21,619 bases of DNA from Ruminococcaceae bacterium UBA6845 (GTDB taxonomy: Bacteria; Bacillota; Clostridia; Oscillospirales; Acutalibacteraceae). The translations under genes and the position numbers were made by a program. This document shows positions 1 to 7,104 of this stretch, piece by piece. Location of the stretch: positions 1 to 21,619 of the forward strand of contig DKDP01000001.1 in assembly GCA_002449395.1 (NCBI GenBank). Direction: 5' to 3'. A model generated the notes under the pieces. That model worked only from the letters and a program-made list of their open reading frames with translations, was not told where the DNA came from and searched no databases. The number at the start of each line of letters is the position of its first letter. Within the stretch, counting starts at the first letter, position 1.

Positions 1-1300
1 TCATGGCAGCAAATTTAAGCCTAACCCAGTTGGTTACTTGGGATAAGCCTCTGTATGGTGTGTATCGCATTGCGTGTTTTTCTTTTGCGTCTGCAAACAC
101 CCGTTCAATTGTTTCTTTCCTCCGTTCATACATTTCCTTGTATGTCGGAGTATATCTGATATCTTCCACCTTCTCAAGATAATCAGACCAAATGTGCTTT
201 GTTACCGTTTTCTCACACTTGCTGTTTTCTGTGCACTTGTATCTTGACGGGCAGCTTTCGCATATATATGTTTTGCTCTTGAACTCTCGGTATCCTTCTC
301 TGTTTGTTGTTGCATAGCTCAGCACTTGATTTTCGGGACATATTACACAATCATAGTATTTATCGTAAACGTATTCATACGGTTTAAAATAGTCTAGTTT
401 CCCCATCGGTCGTTTATATGGCAGTACAGGTATTCTCTTGTCATCTAATACTCTCTTGCTTATCCACGGCGTCTTGTATCCTGCATCCATTACTACTGCT
501 TCTATTTCAGGGTTCTTTTCTATGAGTCTTTCGTACAATCCGTCAAATGCCACACTGTCATGAACATTGCCCGGATTTACTGTTACATCCATTACATATC
601 CGTTTTTGTCACAGCCTGTCTGTGCTGTATATGCAAAGCATTTCTTGTGTTCCCCTTTGTGAAACACTCCGCTTTCCGGGTCTGTGGTTGATTCATTTAT
701 CGTCTTTTCTTCTTTGGCTTTTGTTCCGTCAAACGGCTTTTTACCGTGGTTTTCTCTGTCTTCGTTGATTTCTTCCATCAGCTGTTCTTCATATATTCTT
801 GCTGCCTGCGGTACTGCCTTTTTGACTACCTTTTTCATGTTGGCATTTGCTTTGATGTGTGTTCCATCAATGAATACCGCTTCAGGAGATAAATAGCCTG
901 CTTTGGATATTTCTTTCAATATCCAATAGAATATTTCTTCTATTGTTTGCTCCGTGTATCGGTGCTTGAAGTTGTAGCTGATTGTTGAAAAATGCGGTAT
1001 CGGCTCATTCATTAAATACCCCAAAAACCACCTGTATGCTACATTCATTTTGATTTCTTCTACTGTTCTTCTCAATGACGGTAATCCATACAGATGCTGT
1101 ATCAACACCATTTTAAATATCACAACCGGGTCTATGCTCGGTCTGCCGTTATCCGCACAATACAAATCTTCTACTATATCGTATATGTGAGTGAAATCTA
1201 TCGCACTGTCTATTTTTCTTAACAAATGGTCTGCCGGTACAAATTCTTCTATGCTGAATATTTCTACCTGTTCACGGTTTTCTCTCTGCTTTACTATCAT
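1..1300 (-). CDS. IS1182-family transposase (C-terminus beyond window)
   Basis: DDE transposase that would move its own insertion sequence. I translated it by hand: 433 residues are visible and the frame is still open at position 1. The N-terminal region (about residues 15-110) is the DUF772-type domain seen in IS1182/IS5-like transposases, with FVPADHLLRKID and YRWFLGY. The catalytic DDE residues can be placed: Asp in FIDGTHIKAN, Asp in VMDAGYKTP, and Glu in RRKETIERVFADAKEKH, followed by RYTPYRGL. A cysteine cluster (CPENQ, CESCPSRYKC) lies before the last motif, as is usual in this group. ATG at 1300 is preferred: GGTGA lies 5 bases upstream and an extended -10 (TGGTATAAT) lies further up. 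An in-frame GTG at 1309 overlaps that ribosome site and is less likely. Codon choice is ATA- and GAA-heavy compared with the neighbours, fitting an acquired element. The frame appears intact, so the element may be active. Confidence 0.93.
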   Translation of the reverse strand, partial: MIVKQRENREQVEIFSIEEFVPADHLLRKIDSAIDFTHIYDIVEDLYCADNGRPSIDPVVIFKMVLIQHLYGLPSLRRTVEEIKMNVAYRWFLGYLMNEPIPHFSTISYNFKHRYTEQTIEEIFYWILKEISKAGYLSPEAVFIDGTHIKANANMKKVVKKAVPQAARIYEEQLMEEINEDRENHGKKPFDGTKAKEEKTINESTTDPESGVFHKGEHKKCFAYTAQTGCDKNGYVMDVTVNPGNVHDSVAFDGLYERLIEKNPEIEAVVMDAGYKTPWISKRVLDDKRIPVLPYKRPMGKLDYFKPYEYVYDKYYDCVICPENQVLSYATTNREGYREFKSKTYICESCPSRYKCTENSKCEKTVTKHIWSDYLEKVEDIRYTPTYKEMYERRKETIERVFADAKEKHAMRYTPYRGLSQVTNWVRLKFAAM

Positions 1301-1316
1301 TTTTATCACCGATTTT

Positions 1317-1325
1317 ATTATACCA
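1317..1325 (-). promoter_or_regulatory. Extended -10 promoter of the transposase gene
   Basis: On the minus strand TGG followed directly by TATAAT (1322-1317) forms an extended -10 about 16 bases before the ATG at 1300. No good -35 is seen at 16-18 bases; that position falls inside the hairpin at 1336-1363. The transcript would have a very short leader containing GGTGA. Confidence 0.5.
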
Positions 1326-1335
1326 TATATATGAC

Positions 1336-1363
1336 AAAAAGCCCAGTGATTACTGGACTTTTT
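1336..1363. terminator. A/T-flanked hairpin near the insertion-sequence end
   Basis: Inverted repeat with AAAAAGCCCAGT against ACTGGACTTTTT and a 4-base loop. On the minus strand the single mismatch becomes a G-U pair, giving a 12-pair stem ending in a T run, so it works best as a terminator for leftward transcription. It would insulate the transposase gene from reads coming from the lipoprotein gene. It lies just upstream of the transposase start and probably belongs to the insertion sequence. Confidence 0.6.
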
Positions 1364-1375
1364 CGACAAGCTGAA

Positions 1376-1402
1376 GCAGCAGAACTGCTCTGCTGCGTTT
1401 TT
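1376..1402 (+). terminator. GC hairpin next to the lipoprotein gene stop
   Basis: GCAGCAG (1376-1382) pairs perfectly with CTGCTGC (1390-1396) around a 7-base loop and is followed on the plus strand by GTTTTT. On the minus strand, where the lipoprotein gene would need it, the stem is followed by TTCAGCTTGTCG rather than a T run. It is probably the original terminator of the lipoprotein gene, with the insertion sequence beginning right after it. Confidence 0.5.
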
Positions 1403-1412
1403 ATTCGTTTAT

Positions 1413-2216
1413 TTATTTTGCATCCTTTGTTGCGGGATCGAACCAGTCTATTGAATATTTCTCTGTTGCGTTATAATTAAATTCAAGAGGAACTGTTCCG
1501 AGATCAGCAAGAGTACCTACGCCGGTAAGCTCGGTTGTAACAACAACGTCTCTTGTGAGTGTGAGTTCGGTAAGCTGATTGCTGTCCTTTTTGAGGATAG
1601 CCTTGATCATTCCCTCGCCGTACTGCGCACTGTATGAGTTAACGGTTACAACGCTGTTTACAACATCAAAGTGAGAAAGGATTTCCTTATCGTCCATAAT
1701 GTTGTAGAGCTTGCCGTAAATGCTGTCCTTCTGATTCGGATTTGTCTCCGGATAAATCTTGATAACGATTATGTATGTTGCGCCTGTACCGTCATCCTTA
1801 TTCTCCATAACATATGCTGAACGGATGTCGGCATTTGTAAGCACGGGAGCGGTATCCTCGCCGAATGTCGGGAAAATATCCTTTGTGCTCTCGCCATAGG
1901 CTGTTTCATTGGAGAAGCTCTCCTTAGTGATAGCCTTTGAAACGGTCTTGAAAGCGGCCTTAACATACTCATTTTCGCACTTATCCTTTTGCTCACCGCT
2001 CATACTTGCACCCTGATCGATGCTGTAACTGATGCCGGGGTTGCCCTTTTTCGCTCCTGCCACAGCCTCGTTGAATCTGGTGAGGATTTCCTCGGTCGTT
2101 GTGGGTACGGGCGATTTGTAATCGTATGTTTCTTCCTCTTCACCGCAGGCACACAGCGAAAGCACCATAAGCAGTGCGATCAAGAGTGATGAAAATCTTA
2201 CAATTTTTTTATTCAC
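1413..2216 (-). CDS. Lipoprotein of unknown function
   Basis: A 267-residue secreted lipoprotein that I do not recognise. Residues 1-24 form a lipoprotein signal peptide: positively charged MNKK, a hydrophobic stretch, then Leu-Cys-Ala-Cys with Cys24 as the likely lipidated residue, followed by an acidic GEEEE linker. The rest is soluble and mixed alpha/beta; the C-terminal third (about 215-260) alternates Thr/Val/Leu in a way that suggests beta-strands. The start is GTG at 2216, with AAAGGAG 9 bases upstream. It has its own promoter (2258-2286) but lies downstream of the M28 peptidase gene in the same direction, and no convincing terminator separates them, so read-through is possible. An extracytoplasmic binding or anchoring role is only a guess. 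Confidence 0.85.
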   Translation of the reverse strand: MNKKIVRFSSLLIALLMVLSLCACGEEEETYDYKSPVPTTTEEILTRFNEAVAGAKKGNPGISYSIDQGASMSGEQKDKCENEYVKAAFKTVSKAITKESFSNETAYGESTKDIFPTFGEDTAPVLTNADIRSAYVMENKDDGTGATYIIVIKIYPETNPNQKDSIYGKLYNIMDDKEILSHFDVVNSVVTVNSYSAQYGEGMIKAILKKDSNQLTELTLTRDVVVTTELTGVGTLADLGTVPLEFNYNATEKYSIDWFDPATKDAK

Positions 2217-2257
2217 AATGCCAACTCCTTTTGAGCAATAATAAAAATCACTAATTG

Positions 2258-2286
2258 ATTATAACACAATAATTTCAAAAATCCAA
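2258..2286 (-). promoter_or_regulatory. Promoter of the lipoprotein gene
   Basis: On the minus strand TATAAT (2263-2258) is a perfect -10. Exactly 17 bases upstream is TTGGAT (2286-2281), a weak -35 matching only the first three bases of the consensus. The position, 42 bases before the GTG start, is right for this gene. Confidence 0.55.
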
Positions 2287-2327
2287 TAGTTTTATGGAAA
2301 ATATTTGGGAAAAGTGTTTTTTCTTCG

Positions 2328-3578
2328 TCAGATACCCTGCTCGTCAAAGGTGAATACTGTCTCGAGAGCAACCTTGAGACCGATCTCAAGAGTTTTCGGA
2401 TCGAGGTTATCCTCGGTGTCAAGACGGGTATGATAATATCTTGCCGGTGCCGGATCCATAGCGGTAAATGCGGAAGCGGGAATACCTGCCTGCGATGCAG
2501 CTGCGGCGTCGGTTGAGCCGAGCTCGATTGCCTTGATCGGAACGTCATAGCCTACGTTCTTTGCGGCGTTCTGAAGAAGCTGCGCCACTCTGTCGTCGTT
2601 CTTTACAACGCCTGTCATATCCTTGTTGTAGATTGACATAAACTCGTGCTCACGGATTGTATCGAAAGCTACAAAGATTGTCTCAACGTCCTTTTCGTTC
2701 TTAAATTCCTCAGCGTGAGCCTTCATAAATGCCTTTGTACCTCTGAGGCCTGCCTCTTCACCGCCGACCATAGCGGCAACAACCTCTGTGTTTTCAAAAC
2801 GAATATCGTTTGCGGCAAGGAACTTTACAACCGCTGCGGAAAGGAAACAGCCTGTAAGGTCGTCGTTGGCACCCATTACGGGACGCTTATAGTTAGTGAA
2901 AACGATCGCAGCGCATACAACGGGAACAGCAACATATGTTATAACTGCAATAATCTTCATTGCAAGGTTATCGCCCGACCAGACAAGTCCGCTCTCCCCC
3001 GCAATAAGGGCATAGATACTGCCGCCGAGTCCGAGGAGAAGTGCAATAATAGCCGTAAGAATGATTGTCAGAACTGCATTATGTCCGCCGTGGTAGGTAT
3101 ATGTCCACTCAAAAGCGGAGTCTGTGTGACCCGCGATGATTATACGCTTTTTGGTTTCGCCGGAAGCCTTGCGCACGCCGATAACGTTACCCGATGTCTT
3201 TTTCGGGAAGAATACATCAAGAACGGGCTTATAGAAAATAAATTCCGCAAGAATGATGAAAAGTGTAACGAGTGAGGCCGCAAGTGACGCAACGGGAATA
3301 CCGAGCGTGAACATTACGATTGAGAAAAGGATAAGAACCGCTCCGAGCGGAACCCACGCCATAAACGCCTTGTCCGAGCACTTATATTCCTCTCTTGTAA
3401 CGGTGTCGCAGGAGGATTCGAGCTCCTTTTTCATATGAAGCTGTGCGTTTTTCTCCGCCTCGCTTCCGACAGGTCTGGGACCGAAGTCCTTACAAACCTT
3501 TTTGATGTTTTTGATAGCATAGTTCGTGTAAAGACGAACCTCGGAATCATATTTTCCGACGCTTTCCGATGCTTTCAT
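2328..3578 (-). CDS. Membrane-embedded M28-family metallopeptidase
   Basis: Zinc exopeptidase of family M28 (aminopeptidase-like), 416 residues. All five expected metal ligands can be placed: His151 in AGHTDSA, Asp239 in GANDDLTG, Glu275 in GGEEAGL (Glu274 the general base), Asp306 in AFDTI and His383 in YYHTRLDT. The PRPVGSEAE segment near residue 35 is also typical of M28. There is no cleavable signal peptide. About four membrane helices are predicted by eye: residues 73-93, 95-117, 166-193 and 205-228. The last two lie between His151 and Asp239, where M28 enzymes usually have only about a dozen residues. ATG at 3578 is preceded by AAAGGAAAG. The gene diverges from the VanY-like gene with overlapping promoters. 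The peptide substrate and which side of the membrane holds the active site are unknown. Confidence 0.9.
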   Translation of the reverse strand: MKASESVGKYDSEVRLYTNYAIKNIKKVCKDFGPRPVGSEAEKNAQLHMKKELESSCDTVTREEYKCSDKAFMAWVPLGAVLILFSIVMFTLGIPVASLAASLVTLFIILAEFIFYKPVLDVFFPKKTSGNVIGVRKASGETKKRIIIAGHTDSAFEWTYTYHGGHNAVLTIILTAIIALLLGLGGSIYALIAGESGLVWSGDNLAMKIIAVITYVAVPVVCAAIVFTNYKRPVMGANDDLTGCFLSAAVVKFLAANDIRFENTEVVAAMVGGEEAGLRGTKAFMKAHAEEFKNEKDVETIFVAFDTIREHEFMSIYNKDMTGVVKNDDRVAQLLQNAAKNVGYDVPIKAIELGSTDAAAASQAGIPASAFTAMDPAPARYYHTRLDTEDNLDPKTLEIGLKVALETVFTFDEQGI

Positions 3579-3607
3579 TGAGATCTTTCCTTTCGAGATA
3601 AATTATT

Positions 3608-3636
3608 TTTATAAAGCATTGTTGACAATGACTCAA
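3608..3636 (-). promoter_or_regulatory. Promoter of the M28 peptidase gene
   Basis: Minus strand: -35 TTGAGT (3636-3631), 17-base spacer, -10 TATAAA (3613-3608), 29 bases before the ATG at 3578. The spacer contains the -35 of the opposite-facing carboxypeptidase promoter. Confidence 0.6.
3617..3630. promoter_or_regulatory. Palindrome inside overlapping divergent promoters
   Basis: CATTGT-TG-ACAATG, a perfect 6-bp inverted repeat with a 2-base centre. It covers the whole -35 (TTGACA, 3622-3627) of the rightward promoter and lies in the spacer of the leftward one. The placement suits an operator for a dimeric regulator, but no regulator gene is nearby and a short palindrome can occur by chance. 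Confidence 0.35.
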
Positions 3637-3650
3637 TAAACGAATAGAAT
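3622..3650 (+). promoter_or_regulatory. Promoter of the VanY-like carboxypeptidase gene
   Basis: Perfect -35 TTGACA (3622-3627), 17-base spacer, -10 TAGAAT (3645-3650), 32 bases before the GTG start at 3682. Confidence 0.7.
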
Positions 3651-3681
3651 AATAATATAAATGTAAGGGATGTGAATATAC

Positions 3682-4545
3682 GTGAACAAAAAGATCACGC
3701 CTCGTGTAATAAAAATGATTGTGATCCAATCATTTATCCTCATTATTGCCGTAACAACGGTCGGAGCCGCTGTCAACGTGCATAATGAATATAAAAACAC
3801 CGGAAAAGTACAAACTGAGATTACCACAATTCCGGGGGTGACTACAACGAACAATTCGGAAGAAATGTCCAAAAATGAAGAAACAACCGCCGCAACGAGT
3901 CCCGAAAAGACAACCGTGAACAGCAATTACGAATATTCCTATGCGGGGTTCACTCCGAAAACAATTAACATAACCGCCGATACTCCGCTTTCAAAGGTTC
4001 TTCTGAACGGAAGCAATGTTTTGCCGAAGGGATACGAGCCGACGCTTGCCGAAGCCGTCAAAGGCTCGGGAGTTTATCTCGACTACCGAGTAGCTCCGTT
4101 CTATCAGGCTATGTATGATAAGGCTCTTGAGGACGGAATTACGCTCAATCCTGTTTCCGGCTACCGTTCATATGAGCTTCAGACGAACAACTTTGAGAAT
4201 TTCATCGACGAAATTATGGAAAATCAAGGTCTTGACCGAACAAAGGCAACCGTCAAGGCGGCAACCGAGATTATGATACCCGGCGGAAGCGAACACAATG
4301 CCGGTCTTGCAATGGATATCGGTTCACTTTCCGAGAGCTTCGAAGATACCGACGAGTTTGCGTGGCTGAGTGAAAATGCCGCAGATTACGGCTTTATTCT
4401 CCGTTATCCCAAGGATGAGAAATCAAGGGGTATAACAAAGGTTGTCTATGAGCCGTGGCATTACCGCTTTGTCGGCGTTGAGACCGCAAAGGACATCAAG
4501 AACAAGGGTGTTACGCTTGAGGAATATCTTGGGGCGGCAAATTAA
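3682..4545 (+). CDS. D-alanyl-D-alanine carboxypeptidase, VanY/M15B family
   Basis: Membrane-anchored zinc peptidase expected to trim the terminal D-Ala from peptidoglycan stem peptides outside the cell. Of 287 residues, 11-31 form an N-terminal membrane anchor, about 40-85 a Thr/Glu/Asn-rich linker, and 115-270 the catalytic domain. Key motifs are SGYRSYELQ (159-167), GGSEHNAGLAMDIG (201-214) with ligands His205 and Asp212, and EPWHYRFVG (257-265) with catalytic Glu257 and ligand His260. The GTG start at 3682 has AGGGA 12 bases upstream, a little far, and no better start is seen. It diverges from the M28 peptidase gene, and its TAA stop overlaps the stop of the convergent sugar transferase gene. 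VanY-type proteins can confer low-level glycopeptide tolerance, but without vanHAX genes here the role is most simply wall maturation. Confidence 0.92.
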   Translation: MNKKITPRVIKMIVIQSFILIIAVTTVGAAVNVHNEYKNTGKVQTEITTIPGVTTTNNSEEMSKNEETTAATSPEKTTVNSNYEYSYAGFTPKTINITADTPLSKVLLNGSNVLPKGYEPTLAEAVKGSGVYLDYRVAPFYQAMYDKALEDGITLNPVSGYRSYELQTNNFENFIDEIMENQGLDRTKATVKAATEIMIPGGSEHNAGLAMDIGSLSESFEDTDEFAWLSENAADYGFILRYPKDEKSRGITKVVYEPWHYRFVGVETAKDIKNKGVTLEEYLGAAN

Positions 4546-5117
4546 TTACCGTCGCTTCCCTCTCGCACATCGTCCCTGCGCAGTACCTTTAATACAGTCA
4601 GGAAGAAAATTTTAATATCAAACGCAAGGCTTTGCTTCTCGACATATTCTTTGTCAAGCAGAGCCTTGTTTTCCATTGTAATGTTATCTCTGCCGTTGAT
4701 CTGCGCCCAGCCGGTTATACCCGGGCGAATGCTGTAAACATTATATTTTTCACGAAGCTGTCTGATCTCCGTCTCCTCGGGGATGAGCGGTCTCGGACCG
4801 ATAAGGCTCATCGTTCCGTTGAGAATGTTGAAAAGCTGCGGGAGCTCGTCAATACTTGTCGCTCGCAGAATTTTGCCGAATTTTGTGATCTTGCTGTTTG
4901 CGTTTTCAAGCGCTCCGCTGGCAACATTCTCGGTGCCACGCTTCATCGTGCGGAATTTATAAATTGTAAACAGTTCGTTGTTCCTGCCGACTCTCTCCTG
5001 ACGAAAGAGAATAGGTTTTCCGTCTGAAATGAGAATAACCAACGAGACAAAAAGAAACAACGGTGAAAGAATGATCAATGCAAAAAGGCTGATTATAAAA
5101 TCAAGCGCTCTTTTCAT
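4542..5117 (-). CDS. Undecaprenyl-phosphate sugar phosphotransferase, small PglC-like form
   Basis: Monotopic phosphoglycosyl transferase that moves a sugar-1-phosphate from a UDP-sugar to undecaprenyl phosphate, the first membrane step of glycan synthesis. The 191 residues are just the catalytic core. KRALDF leads into the re-entrant membrane helix (about 5-31), then come YKFRTM (53-58), SIDELPQLFNILNG (88-101) with catalytic Asp90-Glu91, MSLIGPRPL (103-111) and RPGITGWAQINGR (131-143). The ATG at 5117 follows a strong GGAGGT. It is the last gene of the prfB operon, 15 bases after the fucosidase gene, and shares four bases with the convergent VanY-like gene. The substrate sugar cannot be read from the sequence. 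A paralogue lies at 12724. Confidence 0.93.
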   Translation of the reverse strand: MKRALDFIISLFALIILSPLFLFVSLVILISDGKPILFRQERVGRNNELFTIYKFRTMKRGTENVASGALENANSKITKFGKILRATSIDELPQLFNILNGTMSLIGPRPLIPEETEIRQLREKYNVYSIRPGITGWAQINGRDNITMENKALLDKEYVEKQSLAFDIKIFFLTVLKVLRRDDVREGSDGN

Positions 5118-5132
5118 AACATACCTCCGATT

Positions 5133-6473
5133 TTAATAAACTGCAATTTTTCCGAAATCAGGCTTGTCCCTCGACGCTGTAACGAATATCCTGATTTTTT
5201 CTGTTGTCAATCCGTTAAGGCCGACAATTCTTTTTGCGCCGACGGTGGTTCCCTCAAAACAGTTTTCCCACCTGCCGTCATTGTATTTCTGAACAAAAAA
5301 GCTCTCAATACGCTGACCCTCGGCAATGTTTTCGCAAAATTCAAGATAATTGATTTTTTCTTCTTTGCCGAGATCAATTTCAACCGTGCACTGCGTTTCG
5401 CTTCCGCAGTACGGGCGGATTTTAATTTTCCTGCCCTCGGCAAGATTATTTGAAAAGCTGTTTTTTATCTTCTCGCCAAGCTCAGCGAGACGCTTGACAT
5501 CTCTTTCGTCAAATGTTCCGTCAGGCTTCGGCGGAATATTCAAAATGAAAGTCGTGTTGCCGCCGACGGATCGAAGATATGTGTCGAAAAGTCGGTCGAG
5601 CGGATGGGGTTCTTCGTTCTCGTGATAAAACCAACCGGGACGAATTGACATATCCACCTCGGACGGGGCGAACACCAGTCCCTTTGAATACATTATATTG
5701 CTGAGCGATCCGATATTCTGATCCATATTATACATATATGAAAGATCGCCGACGAACGGCCCCGGATCGGTCTGAATTTCACAGTTCGGGCAAAGCTCGG
5801 ACGGAACAACCGCCCACTCGGCATTGCGCGACGAGCCGTCCTCGTTTCCGCACCAGCGGATCGGACCTTTATCATTGAATACGGTTGCGTTCGGCTGATA
5901 TTTTTTGATCAGCTCAAAATAGCCGTCAAAGTCATAGACCTGTTTTTTGCCGTTCGGTCCCTCACCGCAGGCTCCGTCAAACCACACGTGAAAAATTTCG
6001 CCGTAATTTGTCAAAAGCTCGGTGAGCTGAGCCTTGTAATAATCATTATATTTATCCGTGCCGTAAAGCTCGGAATGTCTGTCCCATGGTGAAAGGTAGA
6101 ATCCAAATTTGAGCCCGTGACGTCGGCAGGCTTCGGAAAGCTCTGCAACGATATCGCCGTTACCGTTTTTATATGGGCTGTTCTTCATACAGTGGTCGGT
6201 ATATTTTGTCTGCCAAAGGCAGAATCCGTCGTGATGCTTTGCCGTTATGACAACGCCCTTCATTCCTGCGGATTTTACCGCCCTGCACCAACCGTCACAG
6301 TCGAGGTTGACGGGATTGAAAATCGAGGGATCTTCCTCACCCGTTCCCCATTCAAGATCCGTATATGTGTTCGGGCTGAAATGAATAAACGCATAAAAAG
6401 GTGTTTCGGTCAAAAGACGGAGCTGATTTGCGCTCGGCTTTACGTGCGCCGCCTGCTTTATGAAATTATCCAT
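5133..6473 (-). CDS. Alpha-L-fucosidase, GH29
   Basis: Retaining glycoside hydrolase of family GH29, expected to release L-fucose from fucosylated glycans; 446 residues. The N-terminal TIM barrel spans about 20-340: FIHFSPNTYTDLEWG (30-44), TAKHHDGFCLW (77-87) with the substrate-binding His pair, and VWFDGACG (163-170) with the likely nucleophile Asp166. SEVDMSIRPGWFYH (271-284) resembles the GH29-B (alpha-1,3/4-type) subgroup, with Glu272 a candidate acid/base. Residues 345-446 form a beta-rich C-terminal domain. There is no signal peptide or anchor, so it should act in the cytoplasm on imported short oligosaccharides. The ATG at 6473 follows GGAGGT. It sits 16 bases after the cyclase-like gene and 15 before the sugar transferase gene in the prfB operon. 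A related alpha-L-glycosidase specificity cannot be excluded. Confidence 0.92.
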   Translation of the reverse strand: MDNFIKQAAHVKPSANQLRLLTETPFYAFIHFSPNTYTDLEWGTGEEDPSIFNPVNLDCDGWCRAVKSAGMKGVVITAKHHDGFCLWQTKYTDHCMKNSPYKNGNGDIVAELSEACRRHGLKFGFYLSPWDRHSELYGTDKYNDYYKAQLTELLTNYGEIFHVWFDGACGEGPNGKKQVYDFDGYFELIKKYQPNATVFNDKGPIRWCGNEDGSSRNAEWAVVPSELCPNCEIQTDPGPFVGDLSYMYNMDQNIGSLSNIMYSKGLVFAPSEVDMSIRPGWFYHENEEPHPLDRLFDTYLRSVGGNTTFILNIPPKPDGTFDERDVKRLAELGEKIKNSFSNNLAEGRKIKIRPYCGSETQCTVEIDLGKEEKINYLEFCENIAEGQRIESFFVQKYNDGRWENCFEGTTVGAKRIVGLNGLTTEKIRIFVTASRDKPDFGKIAVY

Positions 6474-6489
6474 TTCCGACCTCCGTTAC

Positions 6490-7092
6490 TCAAATTTTAT
6501 TCCACAAAATATAGTCATCAATCAAAACCGCCCTGACCGGTGCTCCGTCGATTGCGCCCATCTTTACGGGTAGGGCAATGAGATAATAGTCGCCCGGGGC
6601 AACGTTGGAAAGATCAAGGTTTTCAAGAATTGCAACACCGTTTTGCAGGAAAGCCTTGTGCGGCTTCATCTGGTTGCCGGATTTTCCGACGGATGCGGCG
6701 TCCGTGCCGATGAGACATATGCCGGTGTCAACCGCCTCATAAGCGGCGCTCTCCATAAAGAACGACTGTGAATCGCCCTTTATAAGGAGACGGCTGCATT
6801 TCTTCGGAAAATATCTGTTGACATATTCGCCCGTGATAACTCCGGGAGGAACCTCGATAACCGTACAGCGGCCGATATATTTATTCAGATCGGCATCCTC
6901 GATAGTCTCCGCACCGTCAAGGAAGTGACAGGGTGCGTCGGCGTGGGTTGCCGTGTGCACACAGGCGTAGACTGCCGAAAGATTACATTCGTCTCCGTCG
7001 GCGATCGAGCTGACTGTATCAAGTCTCGTCTCGGGATCGCCCGGATACTCCACGGTTGTAAGAAGCGGTCTTGAAATGTCAATGATATTCAT
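6490..7092 (-). CDS. Cyclase family protein (kynurenine formamidase-like)
   Basis: Metal-dependent hydrolase of the cyclase/KynB superfamily (PF04199 type), 200 residues, cytoplasmic. The signature HTATHADAPCHF (46-57) supplies the metal ligands His46, His50 and Asp52, with His56 as the catalytic histidine; His145 and Glu157 are in the expected C-terminal positions. The family includes arylformamidase (N-formylkynurenine to kynurenine plus formate), isatin hydrolase and many untested members, and no other tryptophan-catabolism gene is here, so KynB itself is not claimed. The ATG at 7092 follows AAGGGAT and lies 12 bases after the prfB stop. The fucosidase gene follows 16 bases on. Its substrate is unknown; co-transcription with a fucosidase hints at a lactone or similar sugar-derived compound, which is speculation. 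Confidence 0.88.
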   Translation of the reverse strand: MNIIDISRPLLTTVEYPGDPETRLDTVSSIADGDECNLSAVYACVHTATHADAPCHFLDGAETIEDADLNKYIGRCTVIEVPPGVITGEYVNRYFPKKCSRLLIKGDSQSFFMESAAYEAVDTGICLIGTDAASVGKSGNQMKPHKAFLQNGVAILENLDLSNVAPGDYYLIALPVKMGAIDGAPVRAVLIDDYILWNKI

Positions 7093-7104
7093 AGTAACAT
7101 CCCT

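Noticed and set aside
2646..3275. 209-codon open frame on the plus strand
   Set aside because: It is antisense to the M28 peptidase gene, which has all five metal ligands; the product is Cys/Asn-rich and unlike any family.
3682..4545. Van-type glycopeptide resistance locus
   Set aside because: Only a VanY-like carboxypeptidase is present; no vanH, vanA/B ligase, vanX or VanRS-like genes are nearby, and such carboxypeptidases are common housekeeping proteins.
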